A stretch of DNA of 64,000 nt from Psychrobacter sp. 72-O-c (GCF_904846605.1 NZ_CAJHBI010000001.1:1-64000), one strand, 5' to 3'; shown: positions 28,850 through 39,331, counted from the stretch's first letter. The notes: generated by a model not told the origin, from the letters alone. Made by a program: numbers and translations.

Positions 28850-29078
28850 AATGCGACTCGTCATTAGACAAAATAAATAATAAAGTAATATGTTGATACC
28901 GTCAGTTGCCACTAACTTATGGTTTTCACACTGAGACAGTGGCGACTGATATGTCAGAATGGCTCATCATAGCCATTCTTTAGGTTAACACGGCTTAAGG
29001 CATTGCTTTAATAAATAGGTATTGCTATAAAATTAGTGCTGTTAAATACGATAAAAATAATTATATTTTGGGGAAGAG

Positions 29079-29738
29079 CTAATCTACGTTACCAAAGCTA
29101 TGCTGCTCTAATAAGCGCTTGAGTTCAGACAATCGACCATGGAAAAAGTGCCCAGCGCCTTCGACTACACTGACCTCAATTCCCAAACGTTCCGCAAAGG
29201 CTTGCATATTAGCCGGATCGATTACCTCGTCAGCGTCACCATAAATCTCAAAAGTCTTTTCAATAGGCAAGCTTAAATTTTCGCTACTATTCTTCTCTAT
29301 CGATGGTGAGATAAGGGCAACTTTGGCAATCTCAAAATCGCTCAAACCCCACACATGCGGCGATAATAGAACTTGTTCAGCGACACGTGCTGTTACGTAG
29401 CCCCCAAAAGAAAATCCACCAAGCCATAACTTACGCGCATTGGTTTGCCCAGCAATCCATTGTAGCACGGTCATGGCGTCCAGCACTTCCCCTTCAGCAT
29501 AATCATGTTCACCGGTTGACTGCCCCACACCGCGAAAGTTAAAACGTACCACATGCATACCATGATCGCGCGCAAATCGGTACATAGTAGTAACGACTTT
29601 ATTATTCATTGTCCCCTCGAACAGCGGATTAGGATGGCAAAGTAGCGCCACCGTATCAGTACTAGAATCGTTTGGGTTGTCTTGTTGCCACAGCGCATCG
29701 ATCTCTAACACGCCGGCAGGAGCAGGAATTAATGGCAT
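29079..29738 (-). CDS. Alpha/beta hydrolase
   Basis: This is an alpha/beta-hydrolase-fold enzyme of 219 residues. The nucleophile elbow is GGFSFGGYV with Ser as nucleophile. The oxyanion region is LLCHPNPLFEGTMNNKVV, and the acid and base appear to be IYGDADEVIDP (Asp) and GAGHFFHGRL (His). The pattern HPNPLFGGTMNNKVV plus RFNFRGVGQSTG is common in a conserved proteobacterial group of uncharacterised hydrolases. The substrate cannot be inferred. It lies upstream of zapE on the same strand, 230 bases away. Confidence 0.88.
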   Translation of the reverse strand: MPLIPAPAGVLEIDALWQQDNPNDSSTDTVALLCHPNPLFEGTMNNKVVTTMYRFARDHGMHVVRFNFRGVGQSTGEHDYAEGEVLDAMTVLQWIAGQTNARKLWLGGFSFGGYVTARVAEQVLLSPHVWGLSDFEIAKVALISPSIEKNSSENLSLPIEKTFEIYGDADEVIDPANMQAFAERLGIEVSVVEGAGHFFHGRLSELKRLLEQHSFGNVD

Positions 29739-30055
29739 AAGTTTAAATACTAGTTAAAAAGTTGATTCAATTATCCTAGATATGATTTATATTTCAAGTG
29801 ATTTGCTGTGTACTGACAAGATTTGTCCTATTTCACAGTGATCCGTAGTACTTTTTACAGTTAGCGGCCCCTCTTTAAGCAGGCATTCAATAACTAGAAT
29901 AATTTTGCAACGAAGTTACAATAAAACTCGAAACATGGCCGCAACACCGCACACAATAACCGTCTAGACGCTCATGATACAAATAGGGTAACTTCATAAT
30001 ATTTACTGCCCAGATTTTGATTTGTTTTACTTTTGACTTTTCACAGGAACCTTTT
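29739..30055. other. Divergent promoter region
   Basis: About 315 bases without a supported gene lie between the minus-strand hydrolase and the plus-strand lipoprotein. It should contain both promoters. Confidence 0.4.
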
Positions 30056-30436
30056 ATGACTATTTTAAACACAACGTTTACCAAAACAGCCACTTTAACG
30101 GCAACGTTAGCCGCTGCACTCGCTTTGAGCGCTTGCCAAAGCACCCCATCATCACCAGTAATTCAGCGTGCCAACTCTATTTATGAGACCACAGGTATTG
30201 CCACTACCAAAGTGAAAGCCCAACAAAACGCGCTCGACAGTGCCAAGAATACCTGCCGCAGTAAACAAGTTATTGTCGTTGAGGATAAGGTTAAATATAA
30301 TGGCATTTTAGATGAAAATACGGGTCGTATGATTGGTCAAGTGGGCGCAGTCGTCGGTTCGATATTTGGTACCGGCTCGCCTAACTTATCTCGCGATGAT
30401 GATTATGAATATATGATTAAATTCCGCTGCCAATAA
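30056..30436 (+). CDS. Small lipoprotein of unknown function
   Basis: This 126-residue protein has a lipoprotein signal peptide (TLTATLAAALALSAC, lipobox LSAC, Cys27), so it should be membrane-anchored in the periplasm. The body has Cys residues in KNTCRSK and the final RCQ, which may form a disulfide. A Gly-rich middle (GRMIGQVGAVVGSIFGTGSP) could be membrane-associated. I recognise no named family. The start at 30056 is chosen because TCACAGGAAC precedes it and the signal peptide follows directly; an upstream alternative start in the same frame at 30017 would precede that ribosome site. It stands alone between two promoter regions. Confidence 0.8.
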   Translation: MTILNTTFTKTATLTATLAAALALSACQSTPSSPVIQRANSIYETTGIATTKVKAQQNALDSAKNTCRSKQVIVVEDKVKYNGILDENTGRMIGQVGAVVGSIFGTGSPNLSRDDDYEYMIKFRCQ

Positions 30437-30475
30437 GTGTTGATGCTAATAAATTAAGATAATAAGCTGTTAGCA

Positions 30476-30530
30476 AATAAGTATGCGATAAGGACACCGT
30501 CTTAATCGTATGCTTATTGGCTTTCTTTTT
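30476..30530 (+). terminator. Hairpin terminator after the small lipoprotein gene
   Basis: Arms of 19 bases (30476-30494 and 30500-30518) pair with a few G-T or mismatched positions around a 5-base loop and are followed by a T-rich stretch. They lie 40 bases after the lipoprotein stop. Confidence 0.65.
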
Positions 30531-30606
30531 ATATATACTCTGTTGGCCAGCAAGCTTTTAAGCTAAACTCTCAACCACACCTATTATCTATAATCGGTCT
30601 GATATT

Positions 30607-32175
30607 ATGCGCAAACCCAATTTGGCACAAATCAATACTAAACACGCCAAAACATTAGCCCCTGCCAAGGACTTAGCGACCCTCGAAGCCGAGCTTGCTG
30701 AGCGAGAAGGCAGTCTTGAAGAAAACCTTGAAGATACCGTGCTGCGTCTCAGTGATTACTTGGCGGCGGTTGGGATGGTCATCAAACAAACCTTTGATCA
30801 CCGCGTTTGGGTCAAAGCTGAGATTCGCAATTTGTCTAGCAAAGGTGGACATTACTACTTTGAGCTGGCTGAAAAAGACGATGATGGTAAAGTGGTCGCT
30901 AGCTGCCGTGGTAACCTTTGGCGCTTTAAAGCCGCCCGAGTCTTGGCAAAGTTTGAGCGCGCAACGGGTATGGCACTCAGCCGTGACCTGACTGTTCTGC
31001 TCAAAGTGTCCGCAGGCTTTCATGCGCAATATGGCTTTTCATTAACGATTGAAGATATAGATCCCAGTTATACCTTAGGTGATTTGGCGCGGCAATATGC
31101 CGAGATGGTAGACCGTTTGGCTGGCGAAGGGCTGGTGAATCTGAATCAGCAACTGCCAGCCCCATTTGATATCGAACATGTCATCGTTATCGCCCCTGAA
31201 AAGGCCGCAGGATTGGGCGACTTCCAAGCCGATGCGGACAGATTGGCAACAGCAGGTGCTTGTCAGTTTCATTACCATAATGCGACCTTCCAAGGCAATC
31301 ACGCGCCAGCCGAAATACGCCAAGCGATTATCAGCGCCCAGCAACAGTTCTACGCCACTTATCAGCGTCTGCCAGATTTACTGGTTATTATTCGCGGTGG
31401 CGGTGCGGTGGGTGATCTTGCCTATCTGAATGATTATGAGCTGGCAGCCTTAGTCGCCGAGCAGCCTGTCCCGGTGTGGGTAGGCATCGGTCATGAACGC
31501 GATAAGGTTATTTTAGATGAAGTGGCTCACAGTAGTTTTGATACGCCATCGAAAGTCATTGCTGCCATTAGTGCTCATTTAGCACAGCTGGTCACTCAAG
31601 TGCTCCATTACCAAGCACAAATCAAACAGTCAGCCCAGCGTCAACTGACTCTGGTTGAGCAACAAACCGCGCGGCAATTAAGCCAAATACAATCACAAAC
31701 TATCGGGCGATTGACGGCAATGCGAAAAGATAGCAATTTTGCTTGGCGTAGTATTCAACAAAGTGCTCAGCGGCAGGTCAAGCAAGCAGCAAGACTGACT
31801 ACTGAATGGCAAGCTCAAACAAAAATAGCGGCTTATCATCAATTAACAAGCGCGCATGTTGAGTGTGACAGCTATCAAAAAACTACCATGAAGAATGCCC
31901 AACAGCAGGTTATTCAGGCACAGCGTAATAGTGAGCACCTACGTGATATCGTGCTATTACATCGACCTTCTCGCGTGCTTAAGCAAGGCTATACTATGCT
32001 TACTGATGAGAAAGGCAAAAAGATACTAACAAGTAGCGACCAGCTCCACCCTGAGCAGACCATTCATATTATCTTAAAAGATGGTAAAGCAACGGCGCGT
32101 GTTTTGGATGTTAAGAGTACTGATATTGAAAGTGCTCATCTTGAGACCGCAGCAATTGATAGTTTGCCAAAGTAA
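30607..32175 (+). CDS. xseA: Exodeoxyribonuclease VII large subunit
   Basis: XseA is the catalytic subunit of exonuclease VII, which degrades single-stranded DNA in both directions with XseB. The N-terminal OB-fold (about 45-150) shows VWVKAEIRNLSSKGGHYYFELAEK. The catalytic region contains PDLLVIIRGGGAVGDLAYLNDYELA and VWVGIGHERDKVILDEVAHSSF, where the usual GHETD reads GHERD. A long Gln-rich coiled-coil segment (about 330-460) binds XseB. A short C-terminal domain ends in GYTMLTDEKGK. The length (522) is slightly above the E. coli enzyme. No good ribosome site precedes the ATG. xseB follows 69 bases later. Confidence 0.96.
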   Translation: MRKPNLAQINTKHAKTLAPAKDLATLEAELAEREGSLEENLEDTVLRLSDYLAAVGMVIKQTFDHRVWVKAEIRNLSSKGGHYYFELAEKDDDGKVVASCRGNLWRFKAARVLAKFERATGMALSRDLTVLLKVSAGFHAQYGFSLTIEDIDPSYTLGDLARQYAEMVDRLAGEGLVNLNQQLPAPFDIEHVIVIAPEKAAGLGDFQADADRLATAGACQFHYHNATFQGNHAPAEIRQAIISAQQQFYATYQRLPDLLVIIRGGGAVGDLAYLNDYELAALVAEQPVPVWVGIGHERDKVILDEVAHSSFDTPSKVIAAISAHLAQLVTQVLHYQAQIKQSAQRQLTLVEQQTARQLSQIQSQTIGRLTAMRKDSNFAWRSIQQSAQRQVKQAARLTTEWQAQTKIAAYHQLTSAHVECDSYQKTTMKNAQQQVIQAQRNSEHLRDIVLLHRPSRVLKQGYTMLTDEKGKKILTSSDQLHPEQTIHIILKDGKATARVLDVKSTDIESAHLETAAIDSLPK

Positions 32176-32244
32176 TAACACATCCTTATCTAGCTATTTT
32201 TTTCATACTTTATTATTTACTACTCTAAAACCTTAGGAACTATT

Positions 32245-32502
32245 ATGAGCACTGCCCCCACTCGTAAACGCAAAAAAGCCGCCCCAAAAACCTTTAAGGC
32301 AGCTTACGATATTCTGAAAACCAATGCCGCTGAGCTACAGCAACAAGATGAGCCTGATATTGACAACTTAATGACTACCGTTGAAGAATCAATCACCGCT
32401 TATCGAGTCTGTGAAACTCGCATCAATGCGGTTCAACGTGCCTTAGATGCTGCCTTTTCTGAAGAAGATAGCACCACTATCGAAGACAGCAACGCTAATT
32501 AA
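32245..32502 (+). CDS. xseB: Exodeoxyribonuclease VII small subunit
   Basis: XseB is the small helical partner that coats the coiled-coil arm of XseA. The 85 residues start with a Lys-rich tail and include a two-helix core (FKAAYDILKTNAAELQQQDEPDIDNLMTTVEESITAYRVCETRI) in line with the family. CCTTAGGAAC precedes the ATG. It is adjacent to xseA and 10 bases from the convergent pncB stop; no terminator hairpin is visible in that small gap. Confidence 0.9.
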   Translation: MSTAPTRKRKKAAPKTFKAAYDILKTNAAELQQQDEPDIDNLMTTVEESITAYRVCETRINAVQRALDAAFSEEDSTTIEDSNAN

Positions 32503-32512
32503 CGTTTGGTTT

Positions 32513-33772
32513 TTATTCAGTTTCAGGTTTAGGTTCATCAACATCAAATACTTGGCGCAAATAAGCCAAATAGGTATCGTTATTAATCATGGTTTTGCCA
32601 GGGCTATCAGATAGCTTAGCAACTGGCTGGCCGTTACATTCGACCAGTTTTAGGACGATATTAAGCGGAGTCAAGCCCATATCATTGGTCAGATTGGTAC
32701 CAATACCAAAGCTGGTCTTGATACGGTCTTTAAAGTATTGATGCAAATCCCATGCTTTATTGAGATCCAAACCGTCACTAAAGGTCAATATCTTAGTATT
32801 CGGGTCTATTTTTAATTTTTGATAATGGGCTATGGCTTTATCACCCCAGATATAAGGGTCGCCGCTATCATGGCGTAGCCCATCAAAGAGTTTGGCAAAG
32901 TACAAATCAAAATCACGCAAGAACGCATCCATTCCTACTACGTCGGTCAAGGCAATGCCCAAATCACCTCGATATTCATGCACCCAAGCTTCAAGGGCCG
33001 CTTTTTGGGAGTCGCGTAAACGCACATCTAATGCCTGAAAAGCCTGCATAAACTCATGCGCCATGGTTCCTATCGGGGTCATTCCTAGTGTTTTGGCAAG
33101 CAGAACGTTTGATGTGCCACTGACAATATTGGGCTCAGCATTATGTAACGTAGCCACCACATGCGCCTGCCAAACCTTACTAAAGCGCCGACGCGTACCA
33201 AAATCTGCAACAATAAAGGGTGGTGCATTGGTCTTGTGCTTCTGAGTTGTCTGCTGTTCAGCCTTTTGTTGCTTAGCATAGCCATGCAACAGAGCCACTT
33301 TTTCATCGAGCCGCCGCTGCCCTTCTTCAATCACAGTGGGATCTGATAATGCATTGAAATACAGCTCATTGACGATAGCCAATACAAACACTTCAAAGAA
33401 CATCGCCTGAATCATCGGCCCTTCGATGTCAATAATCAAGCGACCTTGAACATCGGTGCTGACCGTAATAAAGCGACGCTTAAGTTTGAATAATTCCAGG
33501 TAATCAACAAAATCTGAGCGCATAAAACGTAAGTCACGCAAATAATCTAGCTCATCGGGCAAAAAACGCAATTCACATAAGCTGTCTAATTGCTGCTCTA
33601 AAGCGTCCTTAATATCGGCAAGCGGATAAGCAGCATCCTTGTTATTGCGACAGCGAAAACGATACACACCATGAGTCTGCGGAAACTGATGCAGCATGGC
33701 TTGTAGCATAGTAAATTTATACAAATCGTTATCAAGTAATGAGGTAATAATAGGTGCATGGGTAACGGTCAT
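32513..33772 (-). CDS. pncB: Nicotinate phosphoribosyltransferase
   Basis: PncB makes nicotinate mononucleotide from nicotinate, PRPP and ATP in NAD salvage. The N-terminus [21 protein letters not shown] is the family hallmark. [18 protein letters not shown] and the phosphorylated-His region [19 protein letters not shown] are all present, as is [12 protein letters not shown]. The length of 419 is typical, with a Gln/Lys/Thr-rich loop near 170-185. The ATG lacks a strong ribosome site. Convergent with xseB. Confidence 0.96.
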   Translation of the reverse strand: MTVTHAPIITSLLDNDLYKFTMLQAMLHQFPQTHGVYRFRCRNNKDAAYPLADIKDALEQQLDSLCELRFLPDELDYLRDLRFMRSDFVDYLELFKLKRRFITVSTDVQGRLIIDIEGPMIQAMFFEVFVLAIVNELYFNALSDPTVIEEGQRRLDEKVALLHGYAKQQKAEQQTTQKHKTNAPPFIVADFGTRRRFSKVWQAHVVATLHNAEPNIVSGTSNVLLAKTLGMTPIGTMAHEFMQAFQALDVRLRDSQKAALEAWVHEYRGDLGIALTDVVGMDAFLRDFDLYFAKLFDGLRHDSGDPYIWGDKAIAHYQKLKIDPNTKILTFSDGLDLNKAWDLHQYFKDRIKTSFGIGTNLTNDMGLTPLNIVLKLVECNGQPVAKLSDSPGKTMINNDTYLAYLRQVFDVDEPKPETE

Positions 33773-34106
33773 GTTACAGCCTTAAACGCAAAAACAAGAA
33801 ATGAACATCGCTCAATTAGTTAAGCGACAAAATATGGGGGCGAGTGTTACTAAACGCGGTTAATAATATTGTGTATGGATGAATAATGAACTATTAATAA
33901 GCTATTGAGTATAACGAAATTTAGGGTGCTTTTCTGAGTTCGCACGCTATAACAGCAAAACTACTACGATTAATAAGATTATCTACAACCCCGTTTATAT
34001 CACATAAGCTATAAAAAAAGACGCTAAGGATATCCTTAACGTCTTCTTTGCAAATTAGATTGTATTTATATAATAGCTATTAATAAATAGTAATCACTGT
34101 TGATAA
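33773..34106. other. Intergenic region between pncB and msrAB
   Basis: About 330 bases with no gene. It holds the pncB promoter and, near its right side, the msrAB terminator described separately. Confidence 0.45.
34018..34047 (-). terminator. Hairpin terminator after msrAB
   Basis: Thirteen-base arms (34018-34030 and 34033-34045) pair fully on the minus strand with one G-T pair. A T7 run follows on that strand. It lies about 60 bases beyond the msrAB stop. Confidence 0.8.
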
Positions 34107-35924
34107 CTACGATTTCGCCGGTTTAACCAACTTCACTAATGGCGCGTAGCCTGATTGCGGCATGACATCGACTGGAATGAACTGCAACGCTCCGCCATTG
34201 ATACAATAACGCAGACCGCCGCGATCTTTGGGTCCATCAGGGAATACGTGTCCCAAATGAGAGTCAGCTACCCGTGAGCGGATCTCGGTACGTACCATAT
34301 TAAATGCTTTATCGTCATGTTGAGTAATCACTTGCATATCGATCGGCTTGGTAAAGCTTGGCCAGCCGCAACCTGAAGCATATTTATCCGTTGATAAAAA
34401 TAGTGGCTCACCGCTCACAACATCCACATAAATACCTGGCGCAAATAAATCATCATATTCATGGCTGAATGCCCGCTCAGTACCGGCATTTTGAGTAATA
34501 TCATACTGCGCTTTAGTTAATGTATTTTTGAGCACATTCTTATCGAATCCAGCATAGCGCTTGGCTGCTAAGGTTTCAGCGACCGTACTAACAGGCGCAA
34601 GCTTAGTTTTTGCAGTAGCAGCAGGCTTGTCATCAGCAAGACTTAAATCAATATGACAATAACCGTTTGGATTCTTGGCGAGATAATCTTGATGATACAT
34701 CTCGGCCACGTAGAAGTTATCTAGCGATTCGTTCTCTACCACAATTTTTTGCTTGTATTTGCTTTGTACTTGCTTAACGGCGGCATCAACGACGGCTTTA
34801 TCATTTTTATCAGTGTAATAAATACCAGAACGATACTGCACGCCACGGTCATTGCCCTGCTTATTAAGACTGGTCGGATCAATCACGCGGAAGTAGTACT
34901 TTAAAATAGTCTCAAGATCAGTTTTATCCGCATCATAAGTTACTTTCACGGCTTCAGCATGCCCTGAACCGCTGATAACCTGCTCATAGCTTGGATTGGG
35001 TTTATTATCGGCACCATTAGCATAGCCTGACACCGCATCTATAACGCCGTCAACGCGTTCCATATAGGCTTCAACGCCCCAGAAACAGCCACCAGCTAGG
35101 TATATTGAGCGGGTATTGATCGCCTTGCCTTGATCGTTATAATAAACGCCATCTTTTTGCTTGATGGTTTCAATTTTACTGTTGCTATCTAATGCTTGTG
35201 TTGCAGCAGGTTTAGCGCTGCTCGCTTTAAGTTCCGCAAAATCGTTATTGGCATTTTCGGCTAGCGAGTACGCTTGCTCTTCCGACATATTACCTTTCAC
35301 AAGATAAACTAGATTACCATTTTTATCTAATATCGCCCAGCTTGGATAAACCTGTACGCCAAGCTTATTGACAAGCTTACCTGAGGCATCAATCAACACC
35401 GGCAATTGCGGATAATCGGCTTGAACACCGGCATACCAAGTGCTAAATTCGCCATCAGCTTTTTCATTAAGATGACCCGGGCTGGCAACTGTTACGACAT
35501 TTAGGTCTGCAAATTTGGGATCCGTACGCCAGCTTTCCGTTTCTTCGAGGGTACCCAAACATAGTGGACACCAGCTTGCCCAAAATTTGACTAAGGTTGG
35601 TTTATTGGGATCAATAACCGCAGCACCATTTTTGCCCAATCCTTTAGTCAGCTGTGGCAATGCCTGCATTTGCCCCAACGTATCGGATGGCAGCATATCG
35701 CGTGAGCTGGTTACTCCCGTGTTTTGACTGCCTACTTTAGTACTACTGCTAGCACTATGTTCTGCATTACTTATCTGACCACATGCCATTAATAGACCTG
35801 CGCTCAATACACTAGTTACTCCAAATGTGCTAACGTTTCTTAGCCAACGTGAGGGCTGATGCGGCGTCTTTTCTAATTTATTTTGGGTTAAATGCTTATT
35901 ATTATGGGAATCTTTATGTAGCAT
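34107..35924 (-). CDS. msrAB: Trifunctional thioredoxin / MsrA / MsrB methionine sulfoxide reductase (PilB-type)
   Basis: This protein repairs oxidised methionine in exported proteins. An N-terminal TlpA/ResA-like thioredoxin domain (about 85-235, [12 protein letters not shown] with Cys119 and Cys122) would supply reducing power. MsrA follows, with the catalytic Cys in [19 protein letters not shown]. MsrB is last, with the zinc-site Cys in SGCGWPSF and the catalytic Cys in [12 protein letters not shown]. This domain order is that of Neisseria PilB. A Lys/His-rich start is followed by a hydrophobic segment ending in LLMACGQ, so export as a lipoprotein at Cys48 is possible. AAAAAGGAC precedes the ATG. 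It has its own terminator. Confidence 0.95.
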   Translation of the reverse strand: MLHKDSHNNKHLTQNKLEKTPHQPSRWLRNVSTFGVTSVLSAGLLMACGQISNAEHSASSSTKVGSQNTGVTSSRDMLPSDTLGQMQALPQLTKGLGKNGAAVIDPNKPTLVKFWASWCPLCLGTLEETESWRTDPKFADLNVVTVASPGHLNEKADGEFSTWYAGVQADYPQLPVLIDASGKLVNKLGVQVYPSWAILDKNGNLVYLVKGNMSEEQAYSLAENANNDFAELKASSAKPAATQALDSNSKIETIKQKDGVYYNDQGKAINTRSIYLAGGCFWGVEAYMERVDGVIDAVSGYANGADNKPNPSYEQVISGSGHAEAVKVTYDADKTDLETILKYYFRVIDPTSLNKQGNDRGVQYRSGIYYTDKNDKAVVDAAVKQVQSKYKQKIVVENESLDNFYVAEMYHQDYLAKNPNGYCHIDLSLADDKPAATAKTKLAPVSTVAETLAAKRYAGFDKNVLKNTLTKAQYDITQNAGTERAFSHEYDDLFAPGIYVDVVSGEPLFLSTDKYASGCGWPSFTKPIDMQVITQHDDKAFNMVRTEIRSRVADSHLGHVFPDGPKDRGGLRYCINGGALQFIPVDVMPQSGYAPLVKLVKPAKS

Positions 35925-36345
35925 AGCTTGTCCTTTTTACGAAGCCTTTCAGCTATATATTGCATGGTAGCTAACCGTCTATTTTAGTTGTTTTAAATAC
36001 TTTCCTTACGTCTAACTGTTTTCAATATCAACGATATTCTAAATAAATAAAACGAGGAAAAGATATCAAAATAGTTTCGATTGGCAGTCTTAATTCATAG
36101 CTAACCAGTAAAAAGATATTAACGGCAAACTTATTGGTGAGATAATAGTACGGAAAATTTTGTGTGAATACAATAAGATAATATTAATAATAAAGGGTTA
36201 TAGTTTATTTATTATTAACAGTTGCATACGATTTGATACGCTTACCAGACAGGGATGTGATGGCAGGAATATAAAATAGTGATTGTCTAGCGCATAGATA
36301 TTTGCTTGACTGTTATATGAAGATGAATGTAGAAAATTAAATGCT
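35925..36345. other. Gene-free AT-rich stretch
   Basis: About 420 bases between the betaine ATPase stop and msrAB start hold no credible gene. The msrAB promoter should be in the right part. No clear terminator for the transporter genes was found. Confidence 0.4.
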
Positions 36346-37278
36346 TTATGTCTTAGCACTCATAAACTGCGCTACATAATCATCGGCCGGATTATGGCGT
36401 AAATCGCTTGGGGTGCCGGTTTGCACCAAACGTCCGCCATTTAGGATGCTTATACGCTGGCCAACTTTGACTGCTTCATCAATATCATGAGTGATAAACA
36501 CAATGGTCTTATTAAGACGCGCTTGTAGCTCAAGCAGCTGATCTTGTAATTGGGCGCGAATTAACGGATCAAGGGCAGAGAATGCCTCGTCCATGAGTAA
36601 AATAGGCGTGTCAGTGGCTAACGCTCTTGCTAATCCCACGCGCTGTTGCATACCACCTGATAATTCATCAGGATAGCTGTTCTCTAAGTTAGGCAGACCA
36701 ACTTCATTCAACCAATGCCGTGCGATTTCATGGCGCTCGGCAATACTCATCTTACGTACGCGCAGACCGTAAGCCACGTTTTGTATGACCGTCATATGCG
36801 GTACTAAACCAAAATGTTGAAACACCATACTGGCTGTTTGCTGGCGATACCCTTGTAACGCCTTATCATCGAGCTCTAATATATTGATAGCTGACGATGA
36901 AGAAGTGTTCTCTGTTGGCATTTTTCCTACATTTTCAACGGCCGCTGTTGATGTTGATAAAGCAGGTTGCGAGATATTATTTGAATCGCTGTTTAAATTA
37001 ACACCAGTATCGACCCATATTTTGCCGCTAGTAGGATCAATTAAACGATTAATATGTCTTATTAGGGTCGACTTCCCCGAACCTGAGAGTCCCATAATAC
37101 AATGTAGCTCGCCAGCTTTAATCGCTAAATTAATATCATAAAGTCCTACCGAATAACCTGTTTTTTCTTTGACCGCAATGCTGTCCATACCTTCGGCCAG
37201 TAGTGCTAGCGCGGACTGTGCTTGGGTCGCGTTGGCATTATAAATTTTACTGATATTCTCTAGCTGGATATGATTCAT
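36346..37278 (-). CDS. proV: Glycine betaine/proline-type ABC transporter ATP-binding protein with internal low-complexity insert
   Basis: This is the ATPase of a compatible-solute importer. It has the Walker A GLSGSGKST (63-71), Q-loop FQHFGLVP, signature LSGGMQQRVGLARALA, Walker B ILLMDEAFSALDP and switch His VFITHDIDEAV. The ProV/OpuAA start (EKTGYSVGLYDINLAIKAGE) is recognisable. The C-terminal CBS regulatory domains of ProV/OpuAA are absent; the protein ends at residue 310. Between Walker A and the Q-loop lies an insert of about 38 residues rich in Asn, Ser and Thr (about 94-131), which is not seen in the usual family. It follows the fused binding-protein/permease gene by 82 bases on the same strand. 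Confidence 0.9.
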   Translation of the reverse strand: MNHIQLENISKIYNANATQAQSALALLAEGMDSIAVKEKTGYSVGLYDINLAIKAGELHCIMGLSGSGKSTLIRHINRLIDPTSGKIWVDTGVNLNSDSNNISQPALSTSTAAVENVGKMPTENTSSSSAINILELDDKALQGYRQQTASMVFQHFGLVPHMTVIQNVAYGLRVRKMSIAERHEIARHWLNEVGLPNLENSYPDELSGGMQQRVGLARALATDTPILLMDEAFSALDPLIRAQLQDQLLELQARLNKTIVFITHDIDEAVKVGQRISILNGGRLVQTGTPSDLRHNPADDYVAQFMSAKT

Positions 37279-37360
37279 TATTATTCTCGTTGTTTTTTAG
37301 CAGCGATTTTATAGTGATTGGTTTTTACAGTAAGTGGTTTATGAGACTCTAGACCACTCT

Positions 37361-39331
37361 TTAACCAATCTGTCTCCTACCCGCCTTGATGGTTTTTTGA
37401 CGTGCACGCTTACCTTGACCAAAGGCTTGGGTTATACGGTCAATGATAATCGCTACAATGACGATTGCGGTACCTGCTTGCAAACCTTGACCGATATTTA
37501 GGGTCTGAATAGATTGCAATACATCTTCACCAAGACCAGGGGCACCAATCATAGATGCCAAGACCACCATTGCTAGCGACATCATCACTGCTTGATTAAT
37601 ACCCGCCATAATACTTGGTAGCGCTTGCGGTAGCTTAATCCAAATCAGCAATTGCCAATGAGTACTGCCAAATGAGCGTCCGGCCTCAACCATCTCATGA
37701 TTCACTTGGGTAATACCTAATGTCGTCAAGCGAATGAGTGGCGGCAGTGCATAAATAACAGTGGCAAACAGCGCCGGCACTTTACCAATGCCGAATAACA
37801 TCAGCACCGGTATCAAGTATACAAAGCTCGGCATAGTCTGCATCACATCGAGTATCGGTGTAATAACTTTGCGTAACAATCTGCTGCCCGACATGGCAAT
37901 ACCAATGGGAATACCAATGACCACGGTCACTAAGACCGATACGATCAATAGCGCTAAAGTATCAATCAATGCGCCCCATAGTCCAAATGCACCAATCAAG
38001 AATAGCCCTGCTCCGCAAGCCAGTGCAAACCATATCTTACGCACCCCAAACCAAGCTAACACGGTTACTAAGGCAATGATTAGCCACGGTGGAACAAAGG
38101 TTAAAAACCGTTCAATAGGCAGCAGCAAATACTTCAAGGCGACGGTACTAATACTGCGAAAAACGTCACCATAATTTTTGACTACACTGGCCAATGACTC
38201 ATTAAGAGAGGTTTCAAGCGACCACGAGGGAAAGTTTGATGACAGACCTAAGATATTGTCAGACGGTGTGACCGTATTAAGCGGTGAATTGATGCTGGTA
38301 TCACCGGCCCCATCTGCTGTCAGGCTGATACCCAGTTTGGCAGCAAGAGCGGTTGCCGCGTCTTCAGATAACCAGTCTTGCCAGACATTCGGATTATCAC
38401 GCAAAAACTTAAGCGCTTGCTCATCGCCACTGCGCTTACTCTCAGTCATCTCAAGAATAGCGCCATTCAGCTCCTTAGGAGTGAATTGTACTTTTTTGAA
38501 TACCTCAGATAGCTCAGGATTAGCCTTAAGAAATGGCGTCGATACTGCAATTTTGAGCGGTGATACTGGAGCGCCAGATATACAATCTGAGGTACCGTTA
38601 GCCAACAGCAAGTCTTGCCAGCAAGCCTCGTCATAAGCGGGGAATTCTATGGGTGCAAAATCATATTTGGCAATCAAACCTGTCGGTTGCCAATAATAAA
38701 ATAATAGTGGTTTACGCTGCTCAAAAGCTGATGCAATCTCAGCATCAAGGGCAGCGCCGGTACCGGGATGGACATTATTAAAGGTGTTGTCCAAACCAGT
38801 ATTCTCAAGCAGGCGCGTATTGAAAATCTCACACGCCCAGCCTGATGGACAGTTCATAAAACGAGATTTGTTTGGATCTTCAGGATCCTTAAACAGCTCA
38901 GCATATTTTGGCAAGTCTTGATAGCGGCGTAGACCTGGGTTTTCATCAATCACATACTTAGGAACGTACCAGCCTTGAGTGGCACCGCCTTCAAGCGTAT
39001 CACCGATGACCGCCACCTTATCATCCTCGATGGCTTGCTCCATGATAGGCGAACGCCCTACCCACTGCTCACCAATGATTTGAATATCATTTTGCGATAA
39101 GGCAGTCTCTAACGCCGGCCCAGCTCCTGGAACCTCTTCAACAGTACAGCCATAACCGCTCTCAGCGATATACTTGAGCACACCAGTTGTAAACTGCCCA
39201 CTCTCCCATGTTAGCGCGCCAAACTTAATTGGATTCTCGCAAGCCGATGTTGTGGTCGAGGCCGCCGATGTGGATAGGGGAAACAACAACGAGCTTATCA
39301 ACAGTAAGCTTAATGCAATCCATTGGCGCAT
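37361..39331 (-). CDS. Glycine betaine-type ABC transporter: fused substrate-binding protein and permease
   Basis: One polypeptide of 656 residues joins a periplasmic binding protein to its permease. A Sec signal peptide (ALSLLLISSLLFPLSTSAAS) leads into an OpuAC/ProX-like domain (about 28-340: ENPIKFGALTWESGQF, EEVPGAGPALETALSQNDIQIIGEQW, FYYWQPTGLIAKYDF). A linker follows, then a ProW-like permease from about 410 with six or seven helices. Its cytoplasmic coupling loop is EAGRSFGSTHWQLLIWIKLPQ. In Lactococcus OpuABC the order is permease then binding domain; here it is reversed. Betaine, choline or carnitine are likely substrates by homology. TAGGAT precedes the ATG. Confidence 0.92.
   Translation of the reverse strand: MRQWIALSLLLISSLLFPLSTSAASTTTSACENPIKFGALTWESGQFTTGVLKYIAESGYGCTVEEVPGAGPALETALSQNDIQIIGEQWVGRSPIMEQAIEDDKVAVIGDTLEGGATQGWYVPKYVIDENPGLRRYQDLPKYAELFKDPEDPNKSRFMNCPSGWACEIFNTRLLENTGLDNTFNNVHPGTGAALDAEIASAFEQRKPLLFYYWQPTGLIAKYDFAPIEFPAYDEACWQDLLLANGTSDCISGAPVSPLKIAVSTPFLKANPELSEVFKKVQFTPKELNGAILEMTESKRSGDEQALKFLRDNPNVWQDWLSEDAATALAAKLGISLTADGAGDTSINSPLNTVTPSDNILGLSSNFPSWSLETSLNESLASVVKNYGDVFRSISTVALKYLLLPIERFLTFVPPWLIIALVTVLAWFGVRKIWFALACGAGLFLIGAFGLWGALIDTLALLIVSVLVTVVIGIPIGIAMSGSRLLRKVITPILDVMQTMPSFVYLIPVLMLFGIGKVPALFATVIYALPPLIRLTTLGITQVNHEMVEAGRSFGSTHWQLLIWIKLPQALPSIMAGINQAVMMSLAMVVLASMIGAPGLGEDVLQSIQTLNIGQGLQAGTAIVIVAIIIDRITQAFGQGKRARQKTIKAGRRQIG

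Noticed and set aside
29887..30144. 85-codon minus-strand frame over the lipoprotein start
   Set aside because: It lies antisense to a gene with a clear lipobox and ribosome site and shows no family pattern.
34018..34047. Possibility that the hairpin after msrAB is a regulatory riboswitch element
   Set aside because: It is a simple stem with a T-run at the 3' end of the gene, best read as a terminator.
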